A stretch of 32,680 bases of DNA from Fontibacillus phaseoli (GCF_003337355.1 NZ_QPJW01000022.1:1-32680); one strand, 5' to 3'; shown: positions 21,989 through 29,612, counted from the first letter of the stretch. Notes: a model not told the origin generated them from the sequence alone. Numbers and translations are program-made.

Positions 21989-22864
21989 ATGATGAGATCA
22001 AAGATCAGTCTGTTCGACATCTGCAACAATATTTTTCTGCTATTGATTGCTCTTGTCTGTACGTATCCTTTCCTGTATATATTCTTTCTTTCCATCAGCG
22101 ACGGAAGAAGCATCGCCTCGGGGGACGTCGTGTTCTTTCCGAAGAACCCCAACTTTGAAGCCTATCAATATATTTTGACGAATCCGAGCCTCGGCATTTT
22201 CCGGGGGCTGCTGAATTCGGGCATCTATACGGCAGTCGGCACGATCGTCGCCCTGCTGCTGACGTATATGACGGCTTATGTGTTGTCCCGCAAACAGATT
22301 AAAGGCCGCTTTTTAATCATGAGCCTGTTCGTGTTCACCTGGGTATTTGAAGCGGGAATTATTCCGGCCTATATTGTCCTGAACAAGCTTGGCTTTGTTG
22401 ACAACTGGCTGGTGATGATCATTCCCAATGCGATCAATGTTCAGTTTCTAATTATTACAAAAACATTCTTGGACGGCCTGCCGCCTGAGCTTGAAGAAGC
22501 AGCCAAAATCGACGGCGCCAACGATTTCCAGATTATGAGCCGCGTCTTTCTCGCCATTTCCAAACCGATTCTGGCCACCATCGGCGTCTTCTACGCCGTG
22601 TTCATCTGGAACCAGTACTTGATGCCGCTCATTTATTTGCAAACTCCCGACTTGCAGACGATTCAGGTTATGCTGAAAAGGCTTGTCATCAGTTCGGGCG
22701 ATTCCAATACGGCTTTCCGCACGATTATCCAGAACGGCATTATGCTGAATCCCGGCAACCTGAAGGCTGCTGCGATCTTCGTAGCGATGATGCCGATCGT
22801 GCTGATCTATCCGTTTGTACAGAAGTACTTTAAGAAGGGGATTCTGATCGGTTCCGTGAAGTAA
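21989..22864 (+). CDS. Oligosaccharide ABC permease, LplC type
   Basis: A 291-residue partner permease. It begins SKISLFDICNNIFLLLIALVCTYPFLYIFFLSIS, the usual LplC opening, followed by SISDGRSIASGDVVFFPKNPNFEAYQYI. The EAA loop is ELEEAAKIDGANDFQIMSRVFLAISKP, and the C-terminus FVQKYFKKGILIGSVK is diagnostic of this family. AAAGGAG precedes two adjacent ATG codons (21989 and 21992); the second has the better spacing, but the difference is one residue. It starts 12 nt after the LplB-type stop, so the two are co-translated. The sialidase-like gene follows after about 52 nt. Confidence 0.92.
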   Translation: MMRSKISLFDICNNIFLLLIALVCTYPFLYIFFLSISDGRSIASGDVVFFPKNPNFEAYQYILTNPSLGIFRGLLNSGIYTAVGTIVALLLTYMTAYVLSRKQIKGRFLIMSLFVFTWVFEAGIIPAYIVLNKLGFVDNWLVMIIPNAINVQFLIITKTFLDGLPPELEEAAKIDGANDFQIMSRVFLAISKPILATIGVFYAVFIWNQYLMPLIYLQTPDLQTIQVMLKRLVISSGDSNTAFRTIIQNGIMLNPGNLKAAAIFVAMMPIVLIYPFVQKYFKKGILIGSVK

Positions 22865-22916
22865 GCTCGCCTTGCCCATCAGCAATCCCACAATTTCCCA
22901 AATGAAGGAGCGCATT

Positions 22917-24044
22917 ATGTTAAACAATCCGATGATCGAATTGAACGACCTTACGGAAGACGGAAAGCTGTATTTCAACCGCCGCCTCGGACTGGTGGAA
23001 TCCCTTTTGCCCTGCGATTTTGAAACAAGCCATGCCTGCGACCTGCAGGAGCTACCTAATGGGGATTTGATCTGCGTCTGGTTTGCTGGCTCGGATGAAG
23101 GCAACTCGGATGTCAGCATCGTGATGTCCCGTCTGAACGCCGGTTCGGACGCCTGGACGCCCGCTGTGAGAATTTCCGACGATAACGGCTTCAGTGAGCA
23201 AAACCCGTCCCTGTTTCTTCACCCAAGCGGCGAGCTGTGGGTAATGTACACGGCCCAGCGAGCCCGTACGGCCACCGAGCCGCCGGAGTTCAACCTGCAG
23301 TACACCTCCAAGATTTACCGCAAAGTTTCCAGGGATAACGGGCATACCTGGGGGGAGGCGGAGGTGATGTTTTCGCGGGAAGGCTCGTTCTGCCGCCAGA
23401 AAATTCAGATTCTCTCCAGCGGAAGATGGATCTTCGAGAACTGGATCTGCTTCAATGACGACACCCGCAACGGCAGCGATATTACGGTCATGAATATCTC
23501 AGACGATGAAGGCGCCACGTGGCGCAGCGTCGAGGTTCCCGGCAGCCGCGGCCGTGTGCACTGTAACGTGATCGAGATGGCGCCCGGGAAGCTCATCGGG
23601 CTCTTCCGCAGCCGCGCAGCGGACAATATTTATTTTGCGAAATCGGACGACAACGGAGAGACCTGGACGGAACCGGTGCGCACCGAACTGCCGAACAACA
23701 ACTCCAGCATTTCCGCCATCAAGCTTGCGAGCGGCAAGCTCGCCATCATCTACAATGATTTGCGCTTCAACGACAAGCCGGATATTACCGTCTGGCCGTT
23801 TGAACGCTGCCCGGTTACTGTAGCCATTTCAGAGGACGAGGGCAGAACGTGGCCGTACCGCCGCCATGTGGAGACTGGCGAAGGCTTCAGCGGCCACAAA
23901 AACTTAATCCGTAACCGCCGCTACGAGTATCCATGCATTATGGAGGCTGCGGACGGAAGTCTGCATGCGGCCTATTCCTTTGGCAACCGCCGCACGATGA
24001 AGTTTCTCTCCTTCACGGAGCAGTGGGTGACCGGCGCCGAATAA
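22917..24044 (+). CDS. Sialidase-like (BNR_2) six-bladed beta-propeller protein, cytosolic
   Basis: A 375-residue protein of the sialidase-like superfamily. Repeated Asp-box motifs (S-x-D-x-G-x-T-W) mark propeller blades: SRDNGHTW, SDDEGATW, SDDNGETW and SEDEGRTW. Also visible are DLQELPNGDLICVWFAGSDEG and LPNNNSSISAIKLASGKLAIIYND, a signature of the branch often labelled exo-alpha-sialidase without proof. No signal peptide or anchor is present, so it acts inside the cell, presumably on a product brought in by the ABC importer just upstream. A true sialidase arginine triad cannot be confirmed by eye. The ATG at 22917 has GAAGGAG 6 nt upstream; a longer frame from 22872 has no such site. Twin hairpins follow the stop. 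Confidence 0.82.
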   Translation: MLNNPMIELNDLTEDGKLYFNRRLGLVESLLPCDFETSHACDLQELPNGDLICVWFAGSDEGNSDVSIVMSRLNAGSDAWTPAVRISDDNGFSEQNPSLFLHPSGELWVMYTAQRARTATEPPEFNLQYTSKIYRKVSRDNGHTWGEAEVMFSREGSFCRQKIQILSSGRWIFENWICFNDDTRNGSDITVMNISDDEGATWRSVEVPGSRGRVHCNVIEMAPGKLIGLFRSRAADNIYFAKSDDNGETWTEPVRTELPNNNSSISAIKLASGKLAIIYNDLRFNDKPDITVWPFERCPVTVAISEDEGRTWPYRRHVETGEGFSGHKNLIRNRRYEYPCIMEAADGSLHAAYSFGNRRTMKFLSFTEQWVTGAE

Positions 24045-24087
24045 CCGGGCCTCTGCCCGGATCAGCCCCTTTCTTGGGGCTTTTTCT
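24045..24087 (+). terminator. Terminator after the sialidase-like gene
   Basis: Two hairpins in a row: CCGGGC/GCCCGG (24045-24050 with 24055-24060) and AGCCCC/GGGGCT (24064-24069 with 24076-24081), the second followed by TTTTCTT. This ends the importer transcript and isolates the AraC gene. Confidence 0.85.
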
Positions 24088-24166
24088 TATCAAATTGACA
24101 AAGAAAAAGCGGTGAGGTACAGTGAGAGAATCTAATTTACGGCAACTTTTTTGGGGTGAAGCAGAA

Positions 24167-25015
24167 ATGGAAGATCATATCGTACAGCACTTTCACTCAC
24201 CGACAAAAACACAAATGGATCAGTCCCCTTTCATTACCTGGGCTGGTCACCGGAAGTGCGGCAAAGACCATGTCGTAGGCCCGCGCGTCCTTGAGAACTA
24301 TAAAATGGTGTTTGTCCTCAGCGGCAAAGGTTATTTAACCCAGGGCGATCATGTCAACAAAATGCTGAACCAGGGGGATATGTTTATCCTGATTCCCAGG
24401 GAGAAGCATTTTTACTATGCCGACCCCGAGGATCCATGGGAAATCATGTGGGTCTCCTTCAACGGCAAGCATGTTCCCTACTATTTGAGCCTGATGGGGC
24501 TGGATATTAATCATTGCTGTTTGGCGGGAATCACGACGCATACCATTATTAATAAAATGCTGCTGCTGATCCAGGAGCTCCCGGAAGCGAGAGACGGGCA
24601 ACTGCTGTGCATCAGCTATCTGCTGCATATTTTTCACCTGGTTGAGCATGGAGCTAAACATTACGGCGAGGCCGGCATGCGAACAGGCTCCGAAAGCGTA
24701 GTGCAGCAGGCCGTTCTTTTTATCGAACAAAATTATTACATGCATATTGATGTTGATCTGCTGTGCAAGCACGTCAACTACAGCCGTTCCTACCTTTCCC
24801 GTTACTTCAAGCGGATCACCGGGATGTCCATCCCGGAGTATATCAGCAAAATTCGCATCCAGAACGCCAAAGTACTGCTGCAGGAGACGGACCTCAACAT
24901 TCAGGAAATTTCGGCTTCCGTCGGCATAACGGATTCCCTCTACTTCTCCAAGCTGTTTAAAAATGTAACGGGAACCTCTCCCATGTCCTACAAGAAACAC
25001 AACCAGGGGCGCTGA
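24167..25015 (+). CDS. AraC-family transcriptional regulator
   Basis: A 282-residue regulator with an N-terminal cupin-like sensor (about 1-140: GPRVLENYKMVFVLSGKGYLTQGD, then LNQGDMFILIPREKHFYYADPEDPWEIMWVSFNG) and a C-terminal double HTH (about 180-280). The second HTH has the conserved DLNIQEISASVGITDSLYFSKLFKNVTGTSPMSYKK. This layout is typical of Paenibacillus-type sugar regulators. The ATG at 24167 has GGGGTGA 7 nt upstream; an in-frame GTG at 24122 has GAGGT only 3 nt away and is less likely. It lies between the importer cluster and the LacI-sucrose group on the same strand; its target could be either, and it probably activates the ABC importer. Confidence 0.87.
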   Translation: MEDHIVQHFHSPTKTQMDQSPFITWAGHRKCGKDHVVGPRVLENYKMVFVLSGKGYLTQGDHVNKMLNQGDMFILIPREKHFYYADPEDPWEIMWVSFNGKHVPYYLSLMGLDINHCCLAGITTHTIINKMLLLIQELPEARDGQLLCISYLLHIFHLVEHGAKHYGEAGMRTGSESVVQQAVLFIEQNYYMHIDVDLLCKHVNYSRSYLSRYFKRITGMSIPEYISKIRIQNAKVLLQETDLNIQEISASVGITDSLYFSKLFKNVTGTSPMSYKKHNQGR

Positions 25016-25060
25016 GCCAAAGCCGTATCCATATGTACCTGTAAGAACATATAAATGTAT

Positions 25061-25095
25061 GTTCAAAAAGACGGCTTTTTGAACAACCTCTAAAA
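25061..25095 (+). repeat. Short copy of the GTTCAAAAAG-ended element
   Basis: Perfect 10-bp inverted repeat GTTCAAAAAG (25061-25070) and CTTTTTGAAC (25075-25084) with loop ACGG, followed by AACCTCTAAAA. End and tail match the element at 13776-13954, as if its interior were deleted. It lies 29 bp before the LacI start, as the longer copy lies before the PrpR-N regulator. Confidence 0.65.
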
Positions 25096-25123
25096 CAATC
25101 TGCTAGTGAAACGAGTGTGAACG

Positions 25124-26101
25124 ATGGCTACTATTCATGATGTGGCGCTGATGGCCGGCGTCTCCGTCACAACCGTCTCCCGGGTGCTGAACAACAGGGG
25201 ATATATCAGCGAAACGACGCGCAGCAAGGTGTACGACGCCATGAGCGAGCTGAACTACCAGCCCAATGAGCTCGCCCGTTCGTTGCTGCGCAAGCAGTCC
25301 AACCTGCTTGGCCTGATTATACCAGACGTTTCGCATCCGTTCTTCGCCAAGCTTGCCGAACGGATTGAATATTATGCGGACCAGAAAGGATACAAAATTC
25401 TGCTCTGCAATTCGCAGATGAATCCTGCCAAAGAGCGGGATTACATCGATATGCTCAAGCGCAGCCGGGTAGACGGAATCATGATGGGCAGCCATACGCT
25501 GGATATCGGGGAGTACCGGAATCTGCATTCCAGGCTTGTAACGTTTGACCGTAAAATCAGTGAGGATATCCCTTATCTCAGCTCGGATAATTACCGGGGC
25601 GGTAAATTGGCAACGGAACTGCTTATATCCAAGGGATGCCGCAAAATCGCGCATATCTGCGGTAGTCTGGAGCTGGATATGCTCTCCCAGCGAAGAACGG
25701 ACGCCTTCCTCGACGCTGTCCGGAAAGCGGGAGTGGAATATCTCATCGTTCAGACGGAGATGAATGTGTTTGACGAGGAGCGGTACCGCGGGCTTCTGCA
25801 ATCCGTGCTGGAAGCTCATCCCGATATTGACGGGATATTCGCCACAAGCGATGTTATCGCGGCTTATGCCCTGAAGGAATGCATCCGGACGGGAAGAGGC
25901 GTGCCAGCGGATGTGCGGATTGTGGGCTACGATGATGTAAGTGCGGCCCGGTGGGTTACACCGGAACTGACAACCATCCGCCAGCCGATGGACGGGTTCG
26001 GGCGCGAGGCGGTCAGGCTGCTGCAAATGCAGATCGAAGGTCAGCCTGTAAGTAACCAAAATGAGCTTTCCGTGGAACTGGTAGAGCGCGGAACCACCTG
26101 A
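25124..26101 (+). CDS. LacI-family transcriptional regulator (sucrose-type)
   Basis: A 325-residue repressor. The HTH and hinge occupy residues 1-57: ATIHDVALMAGVSVTTVSRVLNNRGYIS, then KVYDAMSELNYQPNELARSLLR. The sensor domain runs from LLGLIIPDVSHPFFAKLAERIEYYAD to about 315, including DGIFATSDVIAAYALKE and RIVGYDDVSAARWVTPELTTIRQP. It resembles ScrR-like sucrose repressors. No strong ribosome binding site is seen before the ATG (GAGTGTGAACG only), so translation may be weak. It lies just upstream of the kinase-phosphorylase operon, whose promoter carries two LacI-type sites, making this the best candidate repressor. The effector might be a sugar phosphate or sucrose. Confidence 0.9.
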   Translation: MATIHDVALMAGVSVTTVSRVLNNRGYISETTRSKVYDAMSELNYQPNELARSLLRKQSNLLGLIIPDVSHPFFAKLAERIEYYADQKGYKILLCNSQMNPAKERDYIDMLKRSRVDGIMMGSHTLDIGEYRNLHSRLVTFDRKISEDIPYLSSDNYRGGKLATELLISKGCRKIAHICGSLELDMLSQRRTDAFLDAVRKAGVEYLIVQTEMNVFDEERYRGLLQSVLEAHPDIDGIFATSDVIAAYALKECIRTGRGVPADVRIVGYDDVSAARWVTPELTTIRQPMDGFGREAVRLLQMQIEGQPVSNQNELSVELVERGTT

Positions 26102-26156
26102 GCGCAGAAAGCTTTATATGGAAATATGTTCTTGGGTCATATTGTTTCATCATTTA

Positions 26157-26196
26157 TGTCAAACGATTGACATATGTCAAAGGATTAACATATAGT
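26157..26196 (+). promoter_or_regulatory. Promoter with tandem LacI-type operators
   Basis: Consensus -35 TTGACA (26167-26172), 18-bp spacer, -10 TATAGT (26191-26196). The near-palindrome TGTCAAACGATTGACA (26157-26172, CG centre) covers the -35, and a second copy TGTCAAAGGATTAACA (26175-26190) fills the spacer, 18 bp downstream. The kinase start is 45 bp beyond. The arrangement predicts tight repression by the adjacent LacI protein. Confidence 0.75.
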
Positions 26197-26240
26197 CATA
26201 GTAGTACCGGAAGATCGCAGATGAATGGGAGGAATACCCC

Positions 26241-27197
26241 ATGTTTGATTTTAAGAATAGCGTGAAATTTGAAGAGAAAGACCTGGATCTTTTAACTGTC
26301 GGGGAACTGCTGGTGGACATGATATCGGGGGATTATGGCGATTCCTTTGAGAACGGCACGTACCACCGATATTTCGGAGGCTCGCCGGCCAATATCGCCA
26401 TGAATACAAAGCGGCTGGGCATCCGCCCGCTAGTGGCATCTGCGGTGGGGACGGATGGGCTTGGACAATTTCTGGTGGAGCATTTGAGAAGATCTGAGAT
26501 GGATACAAGCTGCGTACAGCGTGTGGACGAAGCAACCAGCCTGGTGGTCGTGACCAAGAGCAGGTCCACGCCGGTCCCGATCTTCTACCGGGGAGCCGAT
26601 TACCAGTTGGCCTACACGGAGGAATTGCGCACAGCCCTGCTCCGGACGAAGATCGTCCATTTCTCCTGCTGGCCTTTGTCCAGGCAGCCGGTAAGATCAG
26701 CGGTAGAGCAAGTGATCCGGGATGCCCGCCAGAACGGGATTCTCGTCTGCTTTGATCCCAATTACCATCCGGCGCTATGGGAGAAAGAGGAAGACGGAGT
26801 TAAGTATATAAAATCTATCCTTCCCCTTGTCGATATCGCCAAGCCGTCGGAAGACGATGCCGAGCGGCTGTTCGGGAAAGACATCCCGGAGAATCAGATT
26901 CAGAAGTTTCTGGACCTGGGCGTGAAACTCGTCATTATGACATTGGGCAAGGACGGTGCGCTCGTCTCAAACGGGCAGGAAACCGTGAAGTTCGATACGC
27001 TGGCTACGCAGGTGACAGATACAACGGGGGCAGGGGATGCCTTCTGGTCCGGCTTTTATGCGGCACTCGTTAAGGGCTATCCGGTTCGCAAAGCGCTGGA
27101 ATTCGGGCTGGCGGTCAGCGCGTACAAGTTACAATATACGGGGGCAGTCGTAGAGCTGCCGGCACTTGAGACATTCAAAACAAAGTACCAAATCTAG
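26241..27197 (+). CDS. PfkB-family carbohydrate kinase (fructokinase-like)
   Basis: A 318-residue ribokinase/PfkB-type sugar kinase. The N-terminal sugar site is DLLTVGELLVDMISG, followed by the glycine pair in YFGGSPANIAMNTKRLG. The ATP and catalytic signature is DTTGAGDAFWSGFYAAL, which contains the catalytic aspartate. The ATG follows GGGAGGAA. Resemblance is to fructokinases and 5-dehydro-2-deoxygluconokinase. It is 13 nt from the phosphorylase start in the same operon. If the phosphorylase uses sucrose, the kinase would turn fructose into fructose-6-phosphate; if it uses sucrose-6F-phosphate, as its residues suggest, the kinase might act on a different sugar, possibly the disaccharide. 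Confidence 0.85.
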   Translation: MFDFKNSVKFEEKDLDLLTVGELLVDMISGDYGDSFENGTYHRYFGGSPANIAMNTKRLGIRPLVASAVGTDGLGQFLVEHLRRSEMDTSCVQRVDEATSLVVVTKSRSTPVPIFYRGADYQLAYTEELRTALLRTKIVHFSCWPLSRQPVRSAVEQVIRDARQNGILVCFDPNYHPALWEKEEDGVKYIKSILPLVDIAKPSEDDAERLFGKDIPENQIQKFLDLGVKLVIMTLGKDGALVSNGQETVKFDTLATQVTDTTGAGDAFWSGFYAALVKGYPVRKALEFGLAVSAYKLQYTGAVVELPALETFKTKYQI

Positions 27198-27210
27198 GAG
27201 GGCGAGAGTA

Positions 27211-28680
27211 ATGGCCATTCACAATCAAGTACAACTGATTACGTATCCCGACTCGCTGGGCGGGAGCCTGCAAACCTTAAACCGTGTGCTGGATGAGTAT
27301 TTTTGTGATATTTTCAAGGGCGGCATTCATATCCTCCCTCCATTCCCCTCCTCGGGAGACCGGGGATTCGCTCCGCTTACTTATTTTGAGATTGAGCCTG
27401 CATTCGGCTCTTGGGAAGACATTAGGGCGATCGGGGAGAAACATGATGTGCTGCTGGATGTGATGGTCAATCATATTTCCCGGCAGTCGGCGTATTTTCA
27501 GGATTTCTTGAGGCAAGGAAGAGTCTCGCCCTATGCCGATTTGTTCCTGACACTCGATAAAATTTGGGCGGACGGTCAGCCCGTTCAAGCCGATATCGAC
27601 AAGATGTTCCTCCGCCGTCCCCTGCCCTATTCCACGTTCACGATTGAAGAGACGGGAGAAGAGGAGAAGGTCTGGACGACGTTCGGCAAAACCGATCCTT
27701 CGGAGCAGATTGACCTCGACATTCATTCGGATAAGGTAAAACGTCTGCTGACCGATATCTTTGAGAACTTCCGTAATAACAACGTCAAGATTGTGCGGCT
27801 GGATGCCGTGGGCTATATCATCAAGAAGCTGGGCACGAGTTGCTTCTTCGTGGAGCCTGAGATTTACGGCTTTCTGGACTGGATCAAGGAGCTGGCCGAT
27901 TCGCTGGATATCGAGTTGCTGCCGGAGGTTCATTCCCACTACAGCATTCAATATAAACTGGCGGAGCACGGTTTCTGGATTTATGATTTCATTCTGCCTT
28001 ATCGCATCCTCGATACGCTCGTCAATAAAAATGCGGAGGCGCTGAAGGAATACCTGACCAAACGCCCCGCGAAGCAGTTCACGATGCTGGACTGTCATGA
28101 CGGCATCCCCGTCAAGCCCGATCTCGACGGACTGATCGACACGAAAGAAGCGCGCAAGCTGGTCGATACTTGCCTTGAACGCGGCTCCAATCTGAGCCTG
28201 ATCGTCTCCGACGAGCATAAGGCCGAGGACGGGTTCGATGTGCACCAGATCCGCTGCTCCTACTATTCGGTGCTGAACAGCGATGATGACGCTTATCTGG
28301 CGGCCCGTGCCATCCAGTTCTTCGCTCCGGGCATCCCGCAGGTGTATTACGTCGGACTTTTGGCCGGAGAGAACGATGAAGAAGAGGTTCGCCGCACAGG
28401 AGAAGGACGGGAGATCAACCGTCATAACTTCAGTATAGACGAGATTGAGCAGGCACTTGGCAAAAGTGTAGTCCGGCGTCTTCTTGCTCTGATCCGGTTC
28501 CGCAACGAATACGGTGCCTTTAACGGCGACTTCCGCGTACTGGAATCGGCAAGCAATGAGGTCCGGCTGGAGTGGACCAAGGGTGACCTGCGCTGCACGC
28601 TGCATATTGATCTGAGCACAAACCGGACGGTCATTGATTATGTAGATGCTGAAGGGACGAGTGTTCGGTTCGAGGTATAG
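27211..28680 (+). CDS. GH13_18 sucrose or sucrose-6F-phosphate phosphorylase
   Basis: A 489-residue retaining phosphorylase of the GH13 subfamily 18 barrel, releasing alpha-glucose-1-phosphate. The nucleophile is Asp198 (IVRLDAVGYI), the acid/base Glu239 (LLPEVHSH) and the stabilising residue Asp297 (LDCHDGI). Subfamily marks YPDSLGG and QFFAPGIPQVYYVGLLAGEND are intact. Compared from memory with Bifidobacterium adolescentis sucrose phosphorylase, the position of Pro134 holds arginine (LRRPLPY, 134-140) and the Tyr344 position in LDLYQVN holds histidine (FDVHQIR, His345). Arg and His there are, as I recall, the phosphate-binding pair of sucrose-6F-phosphate phosphorylases. The acceptor loop (about 329-342, SDEHKAEDG) also differs. 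The ATG follows AGGAGGG. It shares an operon with a PfkB kinase. Confidence 0.88.
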   Translation: MAIHNQVQLITYPDSLGGSLQTLNRVLDEYFCDIFKGGIHILPPFPSSGDRGFAPLTYFEIEPAFGSWEDIRAIGEKHDVLLDVMVNHISRQSAYFQDFLRQGRVSPYADLFLTLDKIWADGQPVQADIDKMFLRRPLPYSTFTIEETGEEEKVWTTFGKTDPSEQIDLDIHSDKVKRLLTDIFENFRNNNVKIVRLDAVGYIIKKLGTSCFFVEPEIYGFLDWIKELADSLDIELLPEVHSHYSIQYKLAEHGFWIYDFILPYRILDTLVNKNAEALKEYLTKRPAKQFTMLDCHDGIPVKPDLDGLIDTKEARKLVDTCLERGSNLSLIVSDEHKAEDGFDVHQIRCSYYSVLNSDDDAYLAARAIQFFAPGIPQVYYVGLLAGENDEEEVRRTGEGREINRHNFSIDEIEQALGKSVVRRLLALIRFRNEYGAFNGDFRVLESASNEVRLEWTKGDLRCTLHIDLSTNRTVIDYVDAEGTSVRFEV

Positions 28681-28732
28681 TAAGAGTTGCCTGTCGTATC
28701 CAAACTCTCCATGTAAGTAACGATCAAAGAAA

Positions 28733-28782
28733 GAGGCCCGCGGATTCTATTTGAACAATGAATCCCTGGGCCTCATTTTTTC
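28733..28782 (+). terminator. Intrinsic terminator after the phosphorylase gene
   Basis: Long stem: GAGGCCC (28733-28739) pairs with GGGCCTC (28768-28774), continued by GGATTC/GAATCC (28742-28747 with 28760-28765), then ATTTTTT. It ends the kinase-phosphorylase operon and faces the convergent lipoprotein gene. Confidence 0.85.
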
Positions 28783-28810
28783 AACGAGTTATAAGCGATG
28801 TGCGTAAAAC

Positions 28811-29512
28811 TCAATCCAGAAGCGTGTACATTTGAATGCTTTCAACCTTGGCGTCTTTGATGTGGAAGGTCATGACATCCACGTAATTTGCCGGTTCATA
28901 CCGGAAATCGTCCTCTTCGTCAGGTGCTCCATTGCCGAGCAGTTTTCCTTCGGGATAAGCTTCTTTCAGCTGTTCGACACTGTCCCCGACCTTGATATTT
29001 CGGACCGTGGCATACTTGGAATCGGTAATATTGATATTGAAAATGTAGAACTTCTTCCCTTCGGCCGCATCGATGGTTTTAATTTCAACCCCCGGAAATT
29101 TGTATTGCTTCTCCGTGAAGCCGATCAGCATATCCATATTCAATCCGTCATCCTCGGAGTAGGTATGGGATTTTATCTCCTCCGCTTCTCCCAGCATGCT
29201 TTCCAGCTTTTCGTCGTCGGCAATGTCGGAAACAGCAATGGTATGCTCATTATAGACAAAGGCCAGTTCTTTCAGGATCACGTTCCCGTCCTTTTGAATC
29301 GTACCTTCCTTAATGACTTGGGAATCCGGGTTATTGCCTGCTGAATTGCCTGCAGGCGGGCCGGTTGGAGCTTCGGTCGGAGCCTCCGCCGATTCATTGG
29401 CCGTGGATGGTGCCGGCGGCGTATCCGCCCGGTTTTCCTGGCATCCCGCCAAAAGTGTGCTAAGAAATGCTGCAAGCAACAACAAGGTTGCTGATTTTCT
29501 CCCTATTTTCAT
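28811..29512 (-). CDS. Lipoprotein of unknown function next to a two-component system
   Basis: A 233-residue secreted lipoprotein: MKIGRK, hydrophobic core, lipobox LLAGC with the cysteine at about residue 24, then a long Pro/Ala/Glu/Gly linker (about 30-62). The folded part (about 65-233) has two similar-looking segments, one ending with YKFPGVEIKTI and the other TVRNIKVGDSVEQLKEAYPEGKLLG, the latter recalling SmpA/BamE-like or DUF4309-type repeats in which a GDS-x-x-x-V-x-x-x-YP motif recurs. I do not recognise a named family with confidence. The ATG follows GGAGGGG. It lies 100 nt after the sensor-kinase gene on the same strand, with its own predicted regulated promoter, so it is a likely target or sensing partner of that system. 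Confidence 0.75.
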   Translation of the reverse strand: MKIGRKSATLLLLAAFLSTLLAGCQENRADTPPAPSTANESAEAPTEAPTGPPAGNSAGNNPDSQVIKEGTIQKDGNVILKELAFVYNEHTIAVSDIADDEKLESMLGEAEEIKSHTYSEDDGLNMDMLIGFTEKQYKFPGVEIKTIDAAEGKKFYIFNINITDSKYATVRNIKVGDSVEQLKEAYPEGKLLGNGAPDEEDDFRYEPANYVDVMTFHIKDAKVESIQMYTLLD

Positions 29513-29551
29513 CCTTACCCCTCCAAAATGAATGATTTATCTTCTGAGGTT

Positions 29552-29603
29552 AGTATAGGAAAACAATTTATTAGTGTAATAACAGACTTGTATCATTCTT
29601 GTA
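29552..29603 (-). promoter_or_regulatory. Predicted response-regulator-controlled promoter of the lipoprotein gene
   Basis: On the minus strand: -10 TATACT (29557-29552), 17-bp spacer, weak -35 ATTACA (29580-29575), and just upstream two TACAAG repeats exactly 11 bp apart (complements of CTTGTA at 29587 and 29598). Eleven-base direct repeats next to a weak -35 are typical of OmpR/PhoB-family activation; the cognate regulator is encoded two genes upstream. Confidence 0.55.
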
Positions 29604-29612
29604 ACGTCACTT

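Noticed and set aside
18280..24044. A sialic-acid pathway (sialidase-like protein plus NanA-like aldolase)
   Set aside because: The aldolase has GTNGE rather than the NanA-type loop, no ManNAc kinase or epimerase is present, and the C4-acid kinase with PdxA2 points elsewhere.
25045..25064. GAACATA-N6-TATGTTC palindrome before the second LacI gene
   Set aside because: It is very AT-rich, overlaps the end of the repeat element, and has no second copy in the window, so an operator call is not supported.
25061..25084. Terminator after the AraC gene
   Set aside because: The stem is perfect but AT-rich with no T tract, and the sequence belongs to the dispersed repeat family.
26157..26172. cre site in the kinase-phosphorylase promoter
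   Set aside because: The CG-centred palindrome does not fit TGWAANCGNTNWCA; it matches a private LacI-type operator better.
27277..28605. 442-codon antisense frame in the phosphorylase gene
   Set aside because: It mirrors the codon structure of a gene with all catalytic residues intact; no motif or ribosome binding site supports it.
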